Source: Rhodobacteraceae bacterium HLUCCA08
GTDB taxonomy: Bacteria; Pseudomonadota; Alphaproteobacteria; Rhodobacterales; Rhodobacteraceae
Direction of reading: 5' to 3'
Length of the DNA stretch: 33,744 bases
NCBI GenBank assembly: GCA_001314655.1
Contig: LJSF01000020.1
Span: forward strand, 1 to 33,744
In this document: one piece after another, positions 16,508 through 26,600 of the stretch
Layout: each line of letters opens with the position of its first letter
Position numbering within the stretch: the stretch's first letter is position 1
Made by a program: the position numbers and the translations under genes
The notes under the pieces: generated by a model
What the model saw: the letters and a program-made list of their open reading frames with translations, nothing else
What the model was told of the DNA's origin: nothing
The model's database searches: none

Positions 16508-17950
16508 ATGCCACCTGTCGAAGAAACCGAGGCGAAAGCAGGGTTCCGATTCCCGTCTGCCTTCACCATTTTGTTCGCGCTAATTATTCTGGTTGCGGCC
16601 CTGACCTGGATTATCCCGGCAGGCCAGTACGAGCGCGTAGCCTCCGAGGCCCTTGGCAAGGACGTGCCCGTTGCGGGCACTTATGCGCCCACGGACGCTG
16701 CCCCGCAGGGGCTTTTCGACGTCATCCTCGCCCCCATCGCGGGCTTCTACGATCCTGTCGAATACGTCGCCCGCGCCATCGACGTGTCGCTGTTCGTGCT
16801 GATCATCGGCGGGTTCATCGGTGTCGTGACTGCCTCGGGCGCCATTGATGCGGGGATCGCCCGGGCGATGGTCCGTCTCAAGGGCCGCGAGAACTGGATG
16901 ATCCCGATCCTGATGGCACTGTTTGCCCTCGGCGGCACGACCTATGGCATGGCCGAGGAAACGCTGGCCTTCTACGTCCTGCTTATCCCGGTGATGATCG
17001 CGGCGAAATACGATGCGCTGACGGCTGTGGCGGTGATCCTGCTGGGAGCCGGGGTCGGCGTCCTTGGCTCCACGATCAACGCCTTCTCGACCGTCATCGC
17101 TTCGGATGCGGCGGGTGTGACCTTTGCCGATGGGCTGGTTCTGCGGCTGACCATTCTGGCGCTTTGCTGGGTTGTCACGGTGGCCTTCGTGATGCGCTAT
17201 GCGGCGAGGGTCCGGGCCGATCCGACGAAATCGCTAGTATACGACAAGAAGGCCGCGAACGAAGCGCATTTTCTGACCGAGACGCCAGCGGATGCGGCGG
17301 CCTTTACCGGGTTACATAAGGCCGTTCTGATCCTGTTCGCGCTGACCTTCGCCGTCATGATCTGGGGCGTCTCCATCGGCGGCTGGTGGATGGCGGAAAT
17401 GAGCGGGCTGTTTACGGCCGCCGCCATCTTCATCGGCCTTGTTGCCCGGCTGGGTGAGGGCAAACTGGTCGAGGCTTTCGTGAACGGCGCGCGCGACCTT
17501 TTGGGCGTTGCGCTGATCATCGGGCTGGCGCGCGGGATTGTCGTCATCATGGACGCAGGGATGATCACCGACACGATCCTGCACGCAGCGGAAACCAGCG
17601 TGGTGGGCCTGTCGCAGACCGGCTTCATTCTGGTGATCTACTGGGTCGAGGTGGGGCTCTCGTTCTTCGTGCCCTCGACCTCGGGGCTGGCCGTGCTATC
17701 GATGCCGATCTTGGCACCTGTTGCCGATTTCGCGGGCGTGAAGCGTGAACTGGTCGTCACTGCCTTTGCCACTGCCAGCGGCATGGTCAATCTGATCACC
17801 CCGACATCCGCCGTCGTGATGGGAGGACTGGCGATCGGCCGGGTGCCCTATGAACGCTGGCTGCGCTTTGTCTGGCCGCTGCTTCTCGTGCTTACCGTCA
17901 TCGTCATGGCAGCCCTCGCGCTTGCCGTCCTGTTTGGAGCTCCCGCATGA
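16508..17950 (+). CDS. YfcC/DcuC-type carrier, probable arginine-ornithine transporter of the ADI operon
   Basis: This 480-residue protein has about 12 membrane helices and belongs to the C4-dicarboxylate anaerobic carrier-like (YfcC) family. Family signatures include [43 protein letters not shown] in the first half and [22 protein letters not shown] plus [20 protein letters not shown] in the second, forming two pseudo-repeats. Its stop overlaps arcA (ATGA), so it is the transport gene of the operon where other bacteria use ArcD. Arginine-ornithine exchange is inferred from this place; direct uptake of another amino acid cannot be excluded. GGGAAG precedes the ATG. Confidence 0.82.
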   Translation: MPPVEETEAKAGFRFPSAFTILFALIILVAALTWIIPAGQYERVASEALGKDVPVAGTYAPTDAAPQGLFDVILAPIAGFYDPVEYVARAIDVSLFVLIIGGFIGVVTASGAIDAGIARAMVRLKGRENWMIPILMALFALGGTTYGMAEETLAFYVLLIPVMIAAKYDALTAVAVILLGAGVGVLGSTINAFSTVIASDAAGVTFADGLVLRLTILALCWVVTVAFVMRYAARVRADPTKSLVYDKKAANEAHFLTETPADAAAFTGLHKAVLILFALTFAVMIWGVSIGGWWMAEMSGLFTAAAIFIGLVARLGEGKLVEAFVNGARDLLGVALIIGLARGIVVIMDAGMITDTILHAAETSVVGLSQTGFILVIYWVEVGLSFFVPSTSGLAVLSMPILAPVADFAGVKRELVVTAFATASGMVNLITPTSAVVMGGLAIGRVPYERWLRFVWPLLLVLTVIVMAALALAVLFGAPA

Positions 17951-19170
17951 CCCTCACCTACGGCGTTCACTCCGAGGCGGGGCAATTGCGCCGCGTCATG
18001 CTGCACCGGCCCGGATCGGAGATGGCGCGGCTGACGCCCGCCAATGCCGAAAGCCTGCTGTTCGACGATGTGCTCTGGGTGAAACAGGCGCGGGCCGATC
18101 ACATGGCCTTTGTCGATGTCCTGCGGGAGCGCGGTGTCGAGGTCGTGCTGCTGCGCGAGCTGCTGGAGGAGGTGCTGGCCATCCCCGAGGCCCGTCGCTG
18201 GCTGCTGGATGCCCGGATCAGCGATGATTCAGTGGGCGTGGGCCTGTCAGATGACCTGCATGCCTGCCTGATGGAGATGCCGGCCGGCCCCCTGTCGAAC
18301 ATCCTGATCGGCGGCATGAGCCGCGCCGAACTGCCCATCCCCATGGCCGGGGTCGTGGCCCCCATGCTGCGCGACGAGGATTTCCTGCTGGCGCCGATGC
18401 CCAACCAGATCTTCACCCGCGACAGTTCCTGCTGGATCTATGGCGGCGTCACGCTGAACCCGATGTTCTGGCCTGCGCGGCGGCTGGAAACGTTGAACCT
18501 TGCCGCGATCTACAAATTCCACCCGGATTTCGCGGATGTCGATTTCCCGATCTGGTTTGGCGACCCGATGGTCGATCATGGCCTTGCTACGCTGGAGGGC
18601 GGCGACGTGATGCCCGTCGGCAACGGGGTCGTGCTGATCGGCATGGGCGAGCGCACCACGCCGCAGGCGGTGGGACAGGTGGCGCGGGCGCTGTTTGCGG
18701 GGGGCGGGGCGGAACGGGTGATCGCATGCCAGTTCCCGCGCGCCCGGTCCTCGATGCACCTCGATACGGTCTTTACCTTCTGCGACCGCGATCTGGTGAC
18801 GGAGTTCGACGAAGTCACCGACGCGATCCAGACTTATTCGCTGCGTCCCGGTGACACGGGCGGCGTTGAGGTGACGGAGGAACAGGGCCCGTTCCTCGAT
18901 GTGGTGGCCAAGGCCATCGGCCTCAAGGAACTACGCACCGTGTCCACCGGCGGCAATGCGTATGAAAGCCAGCGCGAGCAGTGGGACGATGCCAACAACC
19001 TTCTGTGCATCAGCCCTGGCGTCGTCGTCGGCTACGAGCGCAACGAACATTCCAACACGCTGCTGCGCAAGGCGGGCGTCGAGGTCATCACCATTTCCGG
19101 TGCCGAACTGGGGCGCGGGCGCGGCGGGTCGCATTGCATGACCTGTCCGCTGATCCGAGACGCCCTTTAA
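17947..19170 (+). CDS. arcA: Arginine deiminase
   Basis: The 407-residue enzyme hydrolyses arginine to citrulline and ammonia, the first step of the ADI pathway. Visible signatures are [12 protein letters not shown] (about residues 156-167), the active-site region [10 protein letters not shown] with its histidine, and [13 protein letters not shown] near the end, in which Cys397 corresponds to the catalytic nucleophile. Length agrees with the family (about 400-420). It is coupled to the carrier upstream and lies 30 bases from arcB. Cytoplasmic. Confidence 0.96.
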   Translation: MTLTYGVHSEAGQLRRVMLHRPGSEMARLTPANAESLLFDDVLWVKQARADHMAFVDVLRERGVEVVLLRELLEEVLAIPEARRWLLDARISDDSVGVGLSDDLHACLMEMPAGPLSNILIGGMSRAELPIPMAGVVAPMLRDEDFLLAPMPNQIFTRDSSCWIYGGVTLNPMFWPARRLETLNLAAIYKFHPDFADVDFPIWFGDPMVDHGLATLEGGDVMPVGNGVVLIGMGERTTPQAVGQVARALFAGGGAERVIACQFPRARSSMHLDTVFTFCDRDLVTEFDEVTDAIQTYSLRPGDTGGVEVTEEQGPFLDVVAKAIGLKELRTVSTGGNAYESQREQWDDANNLLCISPGVVVGYERNEHSNTLLRKAGVEVITISGAELGRGRGGSHCMTCPLIRDAL

Positions 19171-19200
19171 TCTGCGCCATTGCCCCGAAAGGACCACTCG

Positions 19201-20202
19201 ATGCCCCAGAACATGCATGGTCGCAGTTTCCTGAAACTGCTGGATTTCTCGTCCGACGAATTACGCTTTCTGCTCCGCCTTGGGGCCAGCCTGAAGGAGA
19301 ACAAGGCGACAGGCACCGAAAGGCAGCTGCTGAAAGGCAAGAACATCGCCCTGATCTTTGAAAAGGACAGCACCCGCACCCGCAGCGCCTTCGAGGTTGC
19401 GGCTTTCGATCAGGGCGCGCATGTCACCTATCTGGGGCCGTCGGGCAGCCATATCGGCACCAAGGAAACCATGAAGGACACGGCGCGGGTCCTGGGCCGG
19501 TTCTATGACGCCATCGAATACCGCGGGTTCGGGCAGGCGGAGGCAGAAGTGCTGGCGCAGTTTGCTGGGGTGCCCGTCTACAACGGGCTGACCGATGAAT
19601 TTCACCCGACGCAGATTGTCGCCGATCTGATGACCATGCGCGAATACACCCACAAGCATCTGTCCGACATTTCGTTCTGCTTCATGGGCGATACCGGCGG
19701 CAACATGGGAACGTCGCTGATGGTCGGTGCGGCGCTCATCGGGATGGATATCCGGCTGTGCGGTCCGCAAAGCCTGTGGCCCGATGCCGCATTGGTGGAC
19801 CGGTGCCGCAAGCTGGCGGAGTCCAGCGGTGCCCGCATCACCCAGACCGAAAAGCTGGCCGAAGGGGTCGAGGGCTGCGATTACATCTACACAGACGTCT
19901 GGGTGTCCATGGGCGAGCCGGAGGAGGTCTGGGCCGAGCGCATTGCGCTCTTGGCGCCCTATTCGGTGACGCGGGGTGTGATGGACCTGACGGGCAACCC
20001 GCATACCAAGTTCCTGCATTGCCTGCCCGCCTTCCACAGCCGCGACACCGCGACCGGCGAGAAGATATTCCAGACCTACGGCCTCGACTGTATGGAGGTG
20101 ACGGACGAGGTCTTCGAATCCCCGGCATCCGTGGTGTTCGACCAGGCCGAGAACCGGTTGCATTCGATCAAGGCGGTGCTTGTCGCCACGATCGGCGCCT
20201 GA
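19201..20202 (+). CDS. arcB: Catabolic ornithine carbamoyltransferase
   Basis: The 333-residue enzyme phosphorolyses citrulline to ornithine and carbamoyl phosphate. It has the carbamoyl-phosphate site STRTR (about residue 56), a HPTQ motif in [11 protein letters not shown], the middle MGDTGGNMG, and the ornithine-site HCLPAFH (about 273). A 333-residue length with YTHKHLSD and [13 protein letters not shown] is typical of the catabolic ArcB type. I chose the ATG at 19201 because AAAGGA lies eight bases ahead; the TTG at 19180 is less likely. It overlaps arcC (TGATG). Confidence 0.95.
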   Translation: MPQNMHGRSFLKLLDFSSDELRFLLRLGASLKENKATGTERQLLKGKNIALIFEKDSTRTRSAFEVAAFDQGAHVTYLGPSGSHIGTKETMKDTARVLGRFYDAIEYRGFGQAEAEVLAQFAGVPVYNGLTDEFHPTQIVADLMTMREYTHKHLSDISFCFMGDTGGNMGTSLMVGAALIGMDIRLCGPQSLWPDAALVDRCRKLAESSGARITQTEKLAEGVEGCDYIYTDVWVSMGEPEEVWAERIALLAPYSVTRGVMDLTGNPHTKFLHCLPAFHSRDTATGEKIFQTYGLDCMEVTDEVFESPASVVFDQAENRLHSIKAVLVATIGA

Positions 20203-21200
20203 TGCGCATCGTTGTGGCCTTGGGCGGCAATGCCCTGCTGAAACGCGGCGAACCGATGACCGCCGAAGCGCAGCACACGAACGTGCGCATCGCGGCCGCC
20301 GCTCTGGCCGATCTGGCGCGCGATCATCAGATCATCGTGGCGCATGGCAATGGCCCGCAAGTGGGCCTGATGGCCTTGCAGGCCGCCAACTTTGCCCCTG
20401 ACACCCTTTGGCCGCTGGACATCCTCGGGGCCGAGACCGAAGGCATGATCGGCTATCTGATCGAGCAGGAGCTGATGAATGCCCTGCCCAAAGGCACCGA
20501 CTGCGCAACCCTGCTGACGCGGGTCGAGGTAGACGCCAAGGATCCGGCTTTCAACCAGCCCACAAAACCCATCGGCCCGGTCTATTCGGCAGACGAGGCC
20601 GAGGTCGTGCGTGCAAAGCACAGCTGGTCGATGGTCGCCGAGTCCAGGGGCGGGATGCGGCGCGTGGTGCCGTCGCCGCTGCCGGTGGCCATTCTGGGCA
20701 TCGCCCCGATCCGTCTGCTGGTCGAGGCCGGCGTCTGTGTCATCTGCGCGGGCGGCGGCGGCATCCCTGTCGTGCGCAAGGAAAATGGCCAGATGCAAGG
20801 TGTCGAGGCGGTGATCGACAAGGATCGCACCTCGGCCTTGCTGGCGGAGGCATTGCACGCAGACGTGCTGCTGATGCTGACCGACGTGGCAGCAGTATTC
20901 CGCGATTGGGGTGGTCCGGATCAGGCCGCCATCGGATGTGTCACGCCGGATGCACTGGATGCCATGAGCTTCGCGGCTGGTTCCATGGGGCCAAAGATCA
21001 CCGCCGCCTGCGATTTTGTCCGCGCCGGTGGCACGTTGGCCGGGATCGGCAGACTGCAGGACGCGCGCGCAATCGTCGAGGGACGCGCTGGCACGCAGGT
21101 GCGCATGGACTCGTTGGCGCGGGAAACTCGTTTAACGTGCGAAAATGAACCCTCCCGACTGTCAAAAGGCAAACCTGAAGCAGTGCGGGACCATGCTTGA
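20202..21200 (+). CDS. arcC: Carbamate kinase with a C-terminal extension
   Basis: The enzyme converts carbamoyl phosphate and ADP to ATP, ammonia and CO2, the energy-yielding step of the pathway. Signatures are VVALGGNALLKRGEP at the start, AHGNGPQVGLMALQ, CAGGGGIPVV, and FAAGSMGPKITAACDFV. The usual protein ends near residue 300 at the ...GTQV position. Here about 30 further residues follow (MDSLARETRLTCENEPSRL.. to a TGA at 21198-21200), encoded in DNA of lower GC, which looks like read-through into former intergenic sequence. Last gene of the ADI operon. Confidence 0.94.
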   Translation: MRIVVALGGNALLKRGEPMTAEAQHTNVRIAAAALADLARDHQIIVAHGNGPQVGLMALQAANFAPDTLWPLDILGAETEGMIGYLIEQELMNALPKGTDCATLLTRVEVDAKDPAFNQPTKPIGPVYSADEAEVVRAKHSWSMVAESRGGMRRVVPSPLPVAILGIAPIRLLVEAGVCVICAGGGGIPVVRKENGQMQGVEAVIDKDRTSALLAEALHADVLLMLTDVAAVFRDWGGPDQAAIGCVTPDALDAMSFAAGSMGPKITAACDFVRAGGTLAGIGRLQDARAIVEGRAGTQVRMDSLARETRLTCENEPSRLSKGKPEAVRDHA

Positions 21201-21365
21201 CGGTCGATCATGACTTACGACCTCGTGGCGGACCACGTCCCTGTTTCTGCCGCGGGAAACGAACCGCTCCACCCGATGCGCCTGTCCCCTCGTCGCGTGC
21301 ATCGGGTGGACGGAACTACCGCCTCCACTGCGATGGAATGCCGGTTTCGCTGAAAAGGAATGAAG

Positions 21366-22139
21366 ATGACCCACGCCCTGACCGGAAAGATCGCCCTGAT
21401 CACGGGTGCAGCAGGCGCCATCGGCTTGGCCACAGCAATACTGCTGGCCGCCCGGGGCGCGTTGATTGTCGCAACGGACATGGAGGATGCAGATTTTGGG
21501 CCGCTGCGCGCGGCAATCCCGGATGAGGGGCACCTGCTGGTGCTTGAGGCGGACGTGACCGATGAGGCAGCGTTCGGCGCGGTCGTCGCGCAGACCGTCG
21601 AAAGGTTCGGCACCATCGACATCTTCTTCAACAATGCAGGCATCGAAGGCCCGGTTGCACCGATCCCGGACTTCCCGACCGACGGCTTTCGCAAGGTGAT
21701 GGAGGTCAACGTCACCGGCATCTTCCTCGGGCTGAAACTGGTCATTCCGATCATGGCAAAGGCCGGACTCGGCAGCATCATCAATTCCTCCAGCGTGGCC
21801 GGGATGACCGGGGCGGCCGGGCTTTGCGCCTATGTCGCCAGCAAGCACGCCGTTCTTGGGCTGACGCGTGCGGCGGCGGTCGAATGGGGGGCAAAAGGCA
21901 TCCGAGTGAACTGTATCAACCCCGGCCCGATCGAAAGTCGCATGATGACGTCGATCGAGGAAGGGGCCAGCCCCGGTGCCGCCGCTGAAGTGCATGACGG
22001 TTTCGCGGCGACCATCCCGATGAAGCGCTATGGCACACCTGACGAGGTGGCGGGTGTCGTCGCGTTCCTGGCGTCCGATGATGCCGCCTATGTCAACGGG
22101 GCGGCCTATACGGTGGACGGCGGGATGACCGCAGCCTGA
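21366..22139 (+). CDS. Short-chain dehydrogenase/reductase (SDR family)
   Basis: The 257-residue classical SDR has the cofactor motif TGAAGAIG (residues 13-20), Asp after beta-4 in EADVTDEAAFG, NNAG in FFNNAGIEGP, and the catalytic set Ser (NSSSVAG), Tyr and Lys (YVASKHA). The end, VNGAAYTVDGGMTAA, is family-typical. An acidic residue after strand 2 (TDMEDAD) suggests NAD over NADP. The ATG at 21366 has AAGGA about six bases ahead; the ATG at 21360 is too close to it. The substrate is unknown. It sits between the ADI operon and the Crp/Fnr gene with a 165-base gap upstream. Confidence 0.9.
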   Translation: MTHALTGKIALITGAAGAIGLATAILLAARGALIVATDMEDADFGPLRAAIPDEGHLLVLEADVTDEAAFGAVVAQTVERFGTIDIFFNNAGIEGPVAPIPDFPTDGFRKVMEVNVTGIFLGLKLVIPIMAKAGLGSIINSSSVAGMTGAAGLCAYVASKHAVLGLTRAAAVEWGAKGIRVNCINPGPIESRMMTSIEEGASPGAAAEVHDGFAATIPMKRYGTPDEVAGVVAFLASDDAAYVNGAAYTVDGGMTAA

Positions 22140-22871
22140 TCACTTGAGCAGCGGACCGTCGTGGTCAAGATAGGTCTTGTCGAATTCTGCAAGGTCCACC
22201 AGTCCGTCCAGATCGTGGATCTCGACATGGCCGTGCTGAAACGTAACGAGGCCATCCTCGCGCAGTTCACGCAGCACGCGATTGATATGAACCGCGCTCA
22301 GCCCCAACGTGTCGGCCAACAGGTATTGCGACAGCGGGCAAGCATATCCGGAGGTCGAGCCAAGGCCCACCAGTTTGAGCCGCGCGCCCAGTTCCAGCAG
22401 GAAATGCGCGGTTCGTTCCTTTGCATGCCGACGACCGATGCTCACAAGATGCTCGACGACCATGGCCTCGTCGCGCGACGCGGCCCACAGAACCGCAGTG
22501 GCAAGTCGCGGCGTCTCGCTGAAGGTCTCCAGCAGATCGCTGACAAGCACCTCGGACGCCTCAACCTGTGTGACGGGTTCGATGTTGTGATCCGAGGTGC
22601 GGAACAGCACCGACCGCAGCCCGAGAGAATCGCCGGGGATCTGAAAATCGACGATCTGTCGCGTGCCGTCCGAGAGAATCTTGTAGGAACAGACCCAGCC
22701 CGACGCCAGAATGTAGGCCGCCTGATCGGTCTGTCCCTGATGCACCATGTCTTTTCCCGCGGAAAAGACCTTCCGCCGGCCGTGCAGCCGGTCAAGCGCA
22801 GACACTTCCTTTTCGGACAGGGCAACGAACGCGCCGAGCTTGCGCGCGAATGGGCTGTGACGTGCATCCAA
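22140..22871 (-). CDS. Crp/Fnr-family transcriptional regulator
   Basis: The product has a cyclic-nucleotide-like beta-roll (about residues 25-130, including ILASGWVCSYKILSDGTRQI and DFQIPGDSLGLRS), a dimer helix and a C-terminal winged helix (LSQYLLADTLGLSAVHINRVLRELREDGLV). The FNR cysteines of the N-terminus are absent. In the recognition helix the FNR residues E-xx-S-R read H-xx-N-R (SAVHINR), so the DNA target may differ from a standard FNR box. GAGGAG lies eight bases before a TTG at 22871, giving 243 residues; an ATG at 22922 would add 17 residues but lacks a ribosome site. Its stop abuts that of the convergent SDR gene. Confidence 0.9.
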   Translation of the reverse strand: MDARHSPFARKLGAFVALSEKEVSALDRLHGRRKVFSAGKDMVHQGQTDQAAYILASGWVCSYKILSDGTRQIVDFQIPGDSLGLRSVLFRTSDHNIEPVTQVEASEVLVSDLLETFSETPRLATAVLWAASRDEAMVVEHLVSIGRRHAKERTAHFLLELGARLKLVGLGSTSGYACPLSQYLLADTLGLSAVHINRVLRELREDGLVTFQHGHVEIHDLDGLVDLAEFDKTYLDHDGPLLK

Positions 22872-22997
22872 TATCAACGCTCCTCTGAAGACACATGTAC
22901 AAGGTCGGACACGGGCGAACATGACGGTGTCTGGATAAACGAGACATAGGCGCGAATAACGACGGCGACGCTGATCTGCCTCAGTTCATTGTACCAC

Positions 22998-23022
22998 GGA
23001 ACTGCGACACTGGTGCAATGTT
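22998..23022 (+). promoter_or_regulatory. EcfG-type (general stress sigma) promoter
   Basis: GGAAC at 22998-23002, then 17 bases, then GTT at 23020-23022. This agrees with the alphaproteobacterial EcfG consensus GGAAC-N16/17-(C)GTT. The start of transcription would be near 23030, about 45 bases before the ATG at 23075. It implies general-stress control of the small gene downstream. Confidence 0.55.
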
Positions 23023-23074
23023 GCTCATCAACGGGTGCCTCACAATCGACATCTGCCCACGGAAGGCCAATTCA

Positions 23075-23311
23075 ATGTCCAGTACCCCTGACGTGTCCGG
23101 AGTCGCGGCCCTCGCAATCTGCGAGTCGCTTTTGCTGGCGCTGAATGACCGCAACATACTGCCGGTACATGAAATTGTCGGTATCCTGCGCGATGCCGCC
23201 GCGGCGCATTCAAACGACCCCGGCGAAGACGGCAAGGCCGAGCTTCACGCCGCCGTCGCCGCCCTGATCAACGACATTCTTGCGGGCGGGAATTCCGTTC
23301 GTCGCCGGTAG
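23075..23311 (+). CDS. Hypothetical 78-residue helical protein
   Basis: I do not recognise a named family. The product is mostly helical, with a hydrophobic/charged alternation (AICESLLLALNDRNILPVHEIVGILRDAAAAH), a short acidic linker (NDPGEDGK), and a second helix (LHAAVAALINDILA) ending in arginines. The phrase 'ALNDRxILPxxEIxGxLxDAAxAH' is one I associate with short conserved alphaproteobacterial hypotheticals. The ATG at 23075 follows GGAAGG at about nine bases; the frame is open further upstream to 23018. It sits behind an EcfG-like promoter and before a small hairpin at 23315-23330. Confidence 0.7.
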   Translation: MSSTPDVSGVAALAICESLLLALNDRNILPVHEIVGILRDAAAAHSNDPGEDGKAELHAAVAALINDILAGGNSVRRR

Positions 23312-23314
23312 GGA

Positions 23315-23330
23315 CGGCGGGATACCGCCG
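23315..23330 (+). terminator. Short GC hairpin after the 78-residue gene
   Basis: CGGCGG-GATA-CCGCCG is a perfect 6-bp stem with a four-base loop, four bases after the stop codon. It lacks a T-run, so it is a weak terminator or a transcript-stabilising hairpin. Confidence 0.4.
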
Positions 23331-23491
23331 CCTTCGCTCCGGAAATGCGCAGACACTGATCTGCGATAGCGCGCCTTGGGCAACGGCCCCCTAGGATGAC
23401 CTGAACTTGCCCCACACCCTCAGACTGTGCCGCGCGACGTGCAACAGCGTGTCCGCGAAAGGGCAGTCGCCGACTCTTGAAGGGAGATGCG

Positions 23492-23668
23492 ATGAACTGG
23501 GATCAGATTGAAGACAATTGGGTCGCCATGACCCGGCGCATGCGGCCCTCGACAAAGTCCGATGATGCCGCACCCGCGGCTTTGGCCGAAGCTGCAGAAC
23601 TTGTGGCCGCTGACCCGGCGCAGAGAGTTACAGAGACCCTCAAGCCATCCACACGTGAGGTGGCGTGA
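23492..23668 (+). CDS. Small CsbD-like-start protein, coupled to cyclic glucan synthase
   Basis: This 58-residue protein starts MNWDQIEDNW, which matches the opening of CsbD-family stress proteins (MNWDQIxGNW..). The rest (TKSDDAAPAALAEAAELVAADP..) does not follow the family, so the relation is partial. AGGGAG lies about six bases ahead of the ATG. Its stop overlaps the GTG of the glucan synthase (GTGA), so the two are translationally coupled. A role as a leader peptide or small regulator of the synthase is possible but unproven. I see no membrane segment. Confidence 0.6.
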   Translation: MNWDQIEDNWVAMTRRMRPSTKSDDAAPAALAEAAELVAADPAQRVTETLKPSTREVA

Positions 23669-26600
23669 GGGCCACGCCCTCGATGTCAAGCGTTCGACAG
23701 CACCTGGTCCAGAGTTTCGGACGGCGACCGTCCGCGACAGACCTGTGGCGCGACACGACGCCGATCCGATCCGAGATCTTCGGAGCCGAAAGGCTGGAGC
23801 ATCACGCGCTGTCCCTGGCCGCGGCACAGGCGGTTGCGCCCCGGCGCGGCCCGCGTGTCCGTCCGCTGACGACGCGCGTCAAGGACAACGCGCGCTGTCT
23901 GCTCACAGCCTACAGATCCTGTGCGCGGACGTTGCAGTCCGGGCGCCCCGTCACGCCCGCCGCCGAATGGCTTCTGGACAATTTCCATCTGGTTGAACAG
24001 CAGTTGCGTCAGATCGACGACGATCTGCCGGCGGGATACTACCGGCAGTTGCCCAAGCTCGCCGAAGGTCCGTTCGCTGGCTATCCGCGCGTGTTCGGCC
24101 TGGCCTGGGCCTATGTCGCCCATACCGACAGCCTGCTGTCGGGCCCGATCCTGGCCGGTTTCGTGAAATCCTACCAGCAGGTCAGCCCGCTCTCCATCGG
24201 CGAGCTTTGGGCCGTGGCAATCACGCTGCGGATCGTCCTGGTTGAAAACATGCGCCGTCTGGCGGAACAGATTACCCGAGGCAACGACCTTCGGGTGTTG
24301 GCAGACAATATCGTCAATCAGATGCTGGCGGCACGCAACGACCCGGCCGTGTCGCCACAGGACGCACTTCGTGCCGCGACCGCGTCCGTCACCACCGCCC
24401 CTCTTGACGAGATCGTCGCGGCCCAGATCGCCAAACGGCTTCGAGGGTTCGACCCGGCCGAGACGCCACTCCACTCCTGGCTGGAAGACCGGCTGTACCA
24501 TCAGGGATCTTCGATCGAGACCGTCGTGCAGAACGCCCAGATGCGGCAAGGGGCGTCGAACGTCACGATGCGAAATATCGTGACCAGCATGAGGCTTGCC
24601 TCGGAACTGGATTGGGCCGAGTTTGTCGAGGATGTCAGTCTGATCGACAGTCGCCTGCGCGCGCGGCCCGGTTTCGCGGCGATGGATTTCATCACACGCA
24701 ACAGTTATCGCACGGAAATCGAGGTGCTGGCCCGCGGCTCGGGACTGAGCGAGATCTCCGTCGCCGATGCTGCGTTGAGCCTTGCGGCGCAAGGTGCGTC
24801 TGGCTCGGAATCCGACCCGGGGTTCGGCCTGATCGGACCTGGTCGGAGGGCGCTGGAACGCGAGGTCGGGTTTGTGCCGACCCTGAGGCTGCGGCTGGAC
24901 CGTATTTCGGGCCGGCTCGGTCTGGGCGGCTATCTGAGCGCGATCGCGCTGGTTTCGGCGGTGGTTCTTGCGCTGGCACTCTGGGCCACGGGTGCAGGTG
25001 GAACGGCTTTGCTGCTTCTTGCGGTCACGGGTCTTGTCACCGCGTCAGAGGTCGGGGTCGCGCTGGTCAACCTGGCCATAACCCGATCCGTGCGGCCAGG
25101 CCTGTTGCCGGCTCGCGATCTGGCGACTGGGATTCCGCACTCCCTGCGGACACTTGTGGCGGTGCCCGTGTTGCTGCACGACGCTGAGGATCTTCAGGCG
25201 CAGATCGATCAGCTCGAGGTGCATCACCTGTCCAGCACCGGCGGGGCGGTGCACTATGCGCTACTGTCCGACGGGCCGGATGCGGCCAGCCAGACGACAC
25301 CTCAGGATGCAACTCTCGTCGCCACGGCCGCGGCGGCGATGACGCACCTCAACGCGCAGTATCCGTCAGATGACGGCGACCGGTTCCTGTTCCTGCACCG
25401 CCATCGGCTTTGGAATGCCTCGGAAGGCGTCTGGATGGGATGGGAGCGCAAGCGCGGCAAGCTGACCGAACTGAACCGCCTGCTGCGCGGCGCCACCGAC
25501 ACGAGTTTTCTGCCCCATTCCCGCGTGCCACAGGATGTGAAGTTCGTCATCACCCTCGATGGCGACACCCGCCTGTTGCGCGATACCGTGGCACGTCTGA
25601 TCGGCAAGATGGCCCATCCGCTGAACCGGGCGGTGTTCGACCCCGTCGCCCGGCGAGTCACGGCAGGTTACGGCATCCTTCAGCCACGGGTGACGCCTGC
25701 GCTGCCGACGGATATCGAAGGCTCGTTGTTCCAGCGCGTCTATTCCAGCCCTGGCGGGATCGAGCCCTATGCCAGCGCCGACAGCAACGTGTATCAGGAC
25801 CTGTTTGGCGAGGGCTCGTTCACCGGCAAGGGCATCTATGACGTGGACGCCTTTGCCGCCTGCCTCGCAGGCCGCGTGCCGGAAAACACCCTGCTGAGCC
25901 ATGATCTCTTCGAGGGGGATTTTGCCCGCGCGGGCCTGGCCTCGGACATCGACGTGGTCGACGATTTTCCCGCGCGCTACGATACCGCCATGCGCCGCCA
26001 GCACCGTTGGGTGCGGGGTGACTGGCAGCTTCTGCCTTGGTTGATCCGACCGGACAGTGGCCTGTCGCCGCTTGGCCACTGGAAGATGACCGACAATCTG
26101 CGCCGCGCCCTGGTGCCGCCGTTGACGCTTGCCGCCCTGTTCGCGGGCTGGCTGATACCGCTGCCGAGCGCCGCCGCCTGGACCGCTGCGGTGCTGGTCA
26201 TGCTAGCCCTGCCGCATCTTGTCGGTCTTCCGTTTGCCGTTCTGCCGGGCCGGGCCGGGATCACCTCGCGCAGCCACCTTGCGGCGCTGCTGGCCGATGC
26301 GCGGCGCGCCCTGGCCCTGATCGCGCTGAATACGGCTTTCCTGGCCGATACGGCGTGGCAGATGGCGGATGCCATTGTGCGCGCTCTGATCCGGATGGCT
26401 GTGACGCGGCGCCACCTGCTGCAATGGGTGACGGCGGCTGCGGCGGGGGCGGGCACGAGGCTGGGGCCTGGTGCGCAGTATCTTCAGATGGCAGGTGGCG
26501 TGGCGCTTGGCCTTGCCGCTTGCGGTGTGGCGGTCGCGCTCAACCCCGCGGGCTGGCCGGTTGTCGCCCCCTTCTTGCTGCTGTGGCTGGCAGCACCCGC

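Noticed and set aside
21195-21210. TTGACGGTCGATCA as an FNR box upstream of the SDR gene
   Set aside because: The second half-site is shifted by one base against the ATCAA arm; spacing does not fit.
22971-22984. CTGATCTGCCTCAG as an FNR/Crp site before the regulator
   Set aside because: Only CTGA-N6-TCAG dyad matches; three mismatches to consensus, so too weak to list as a site.
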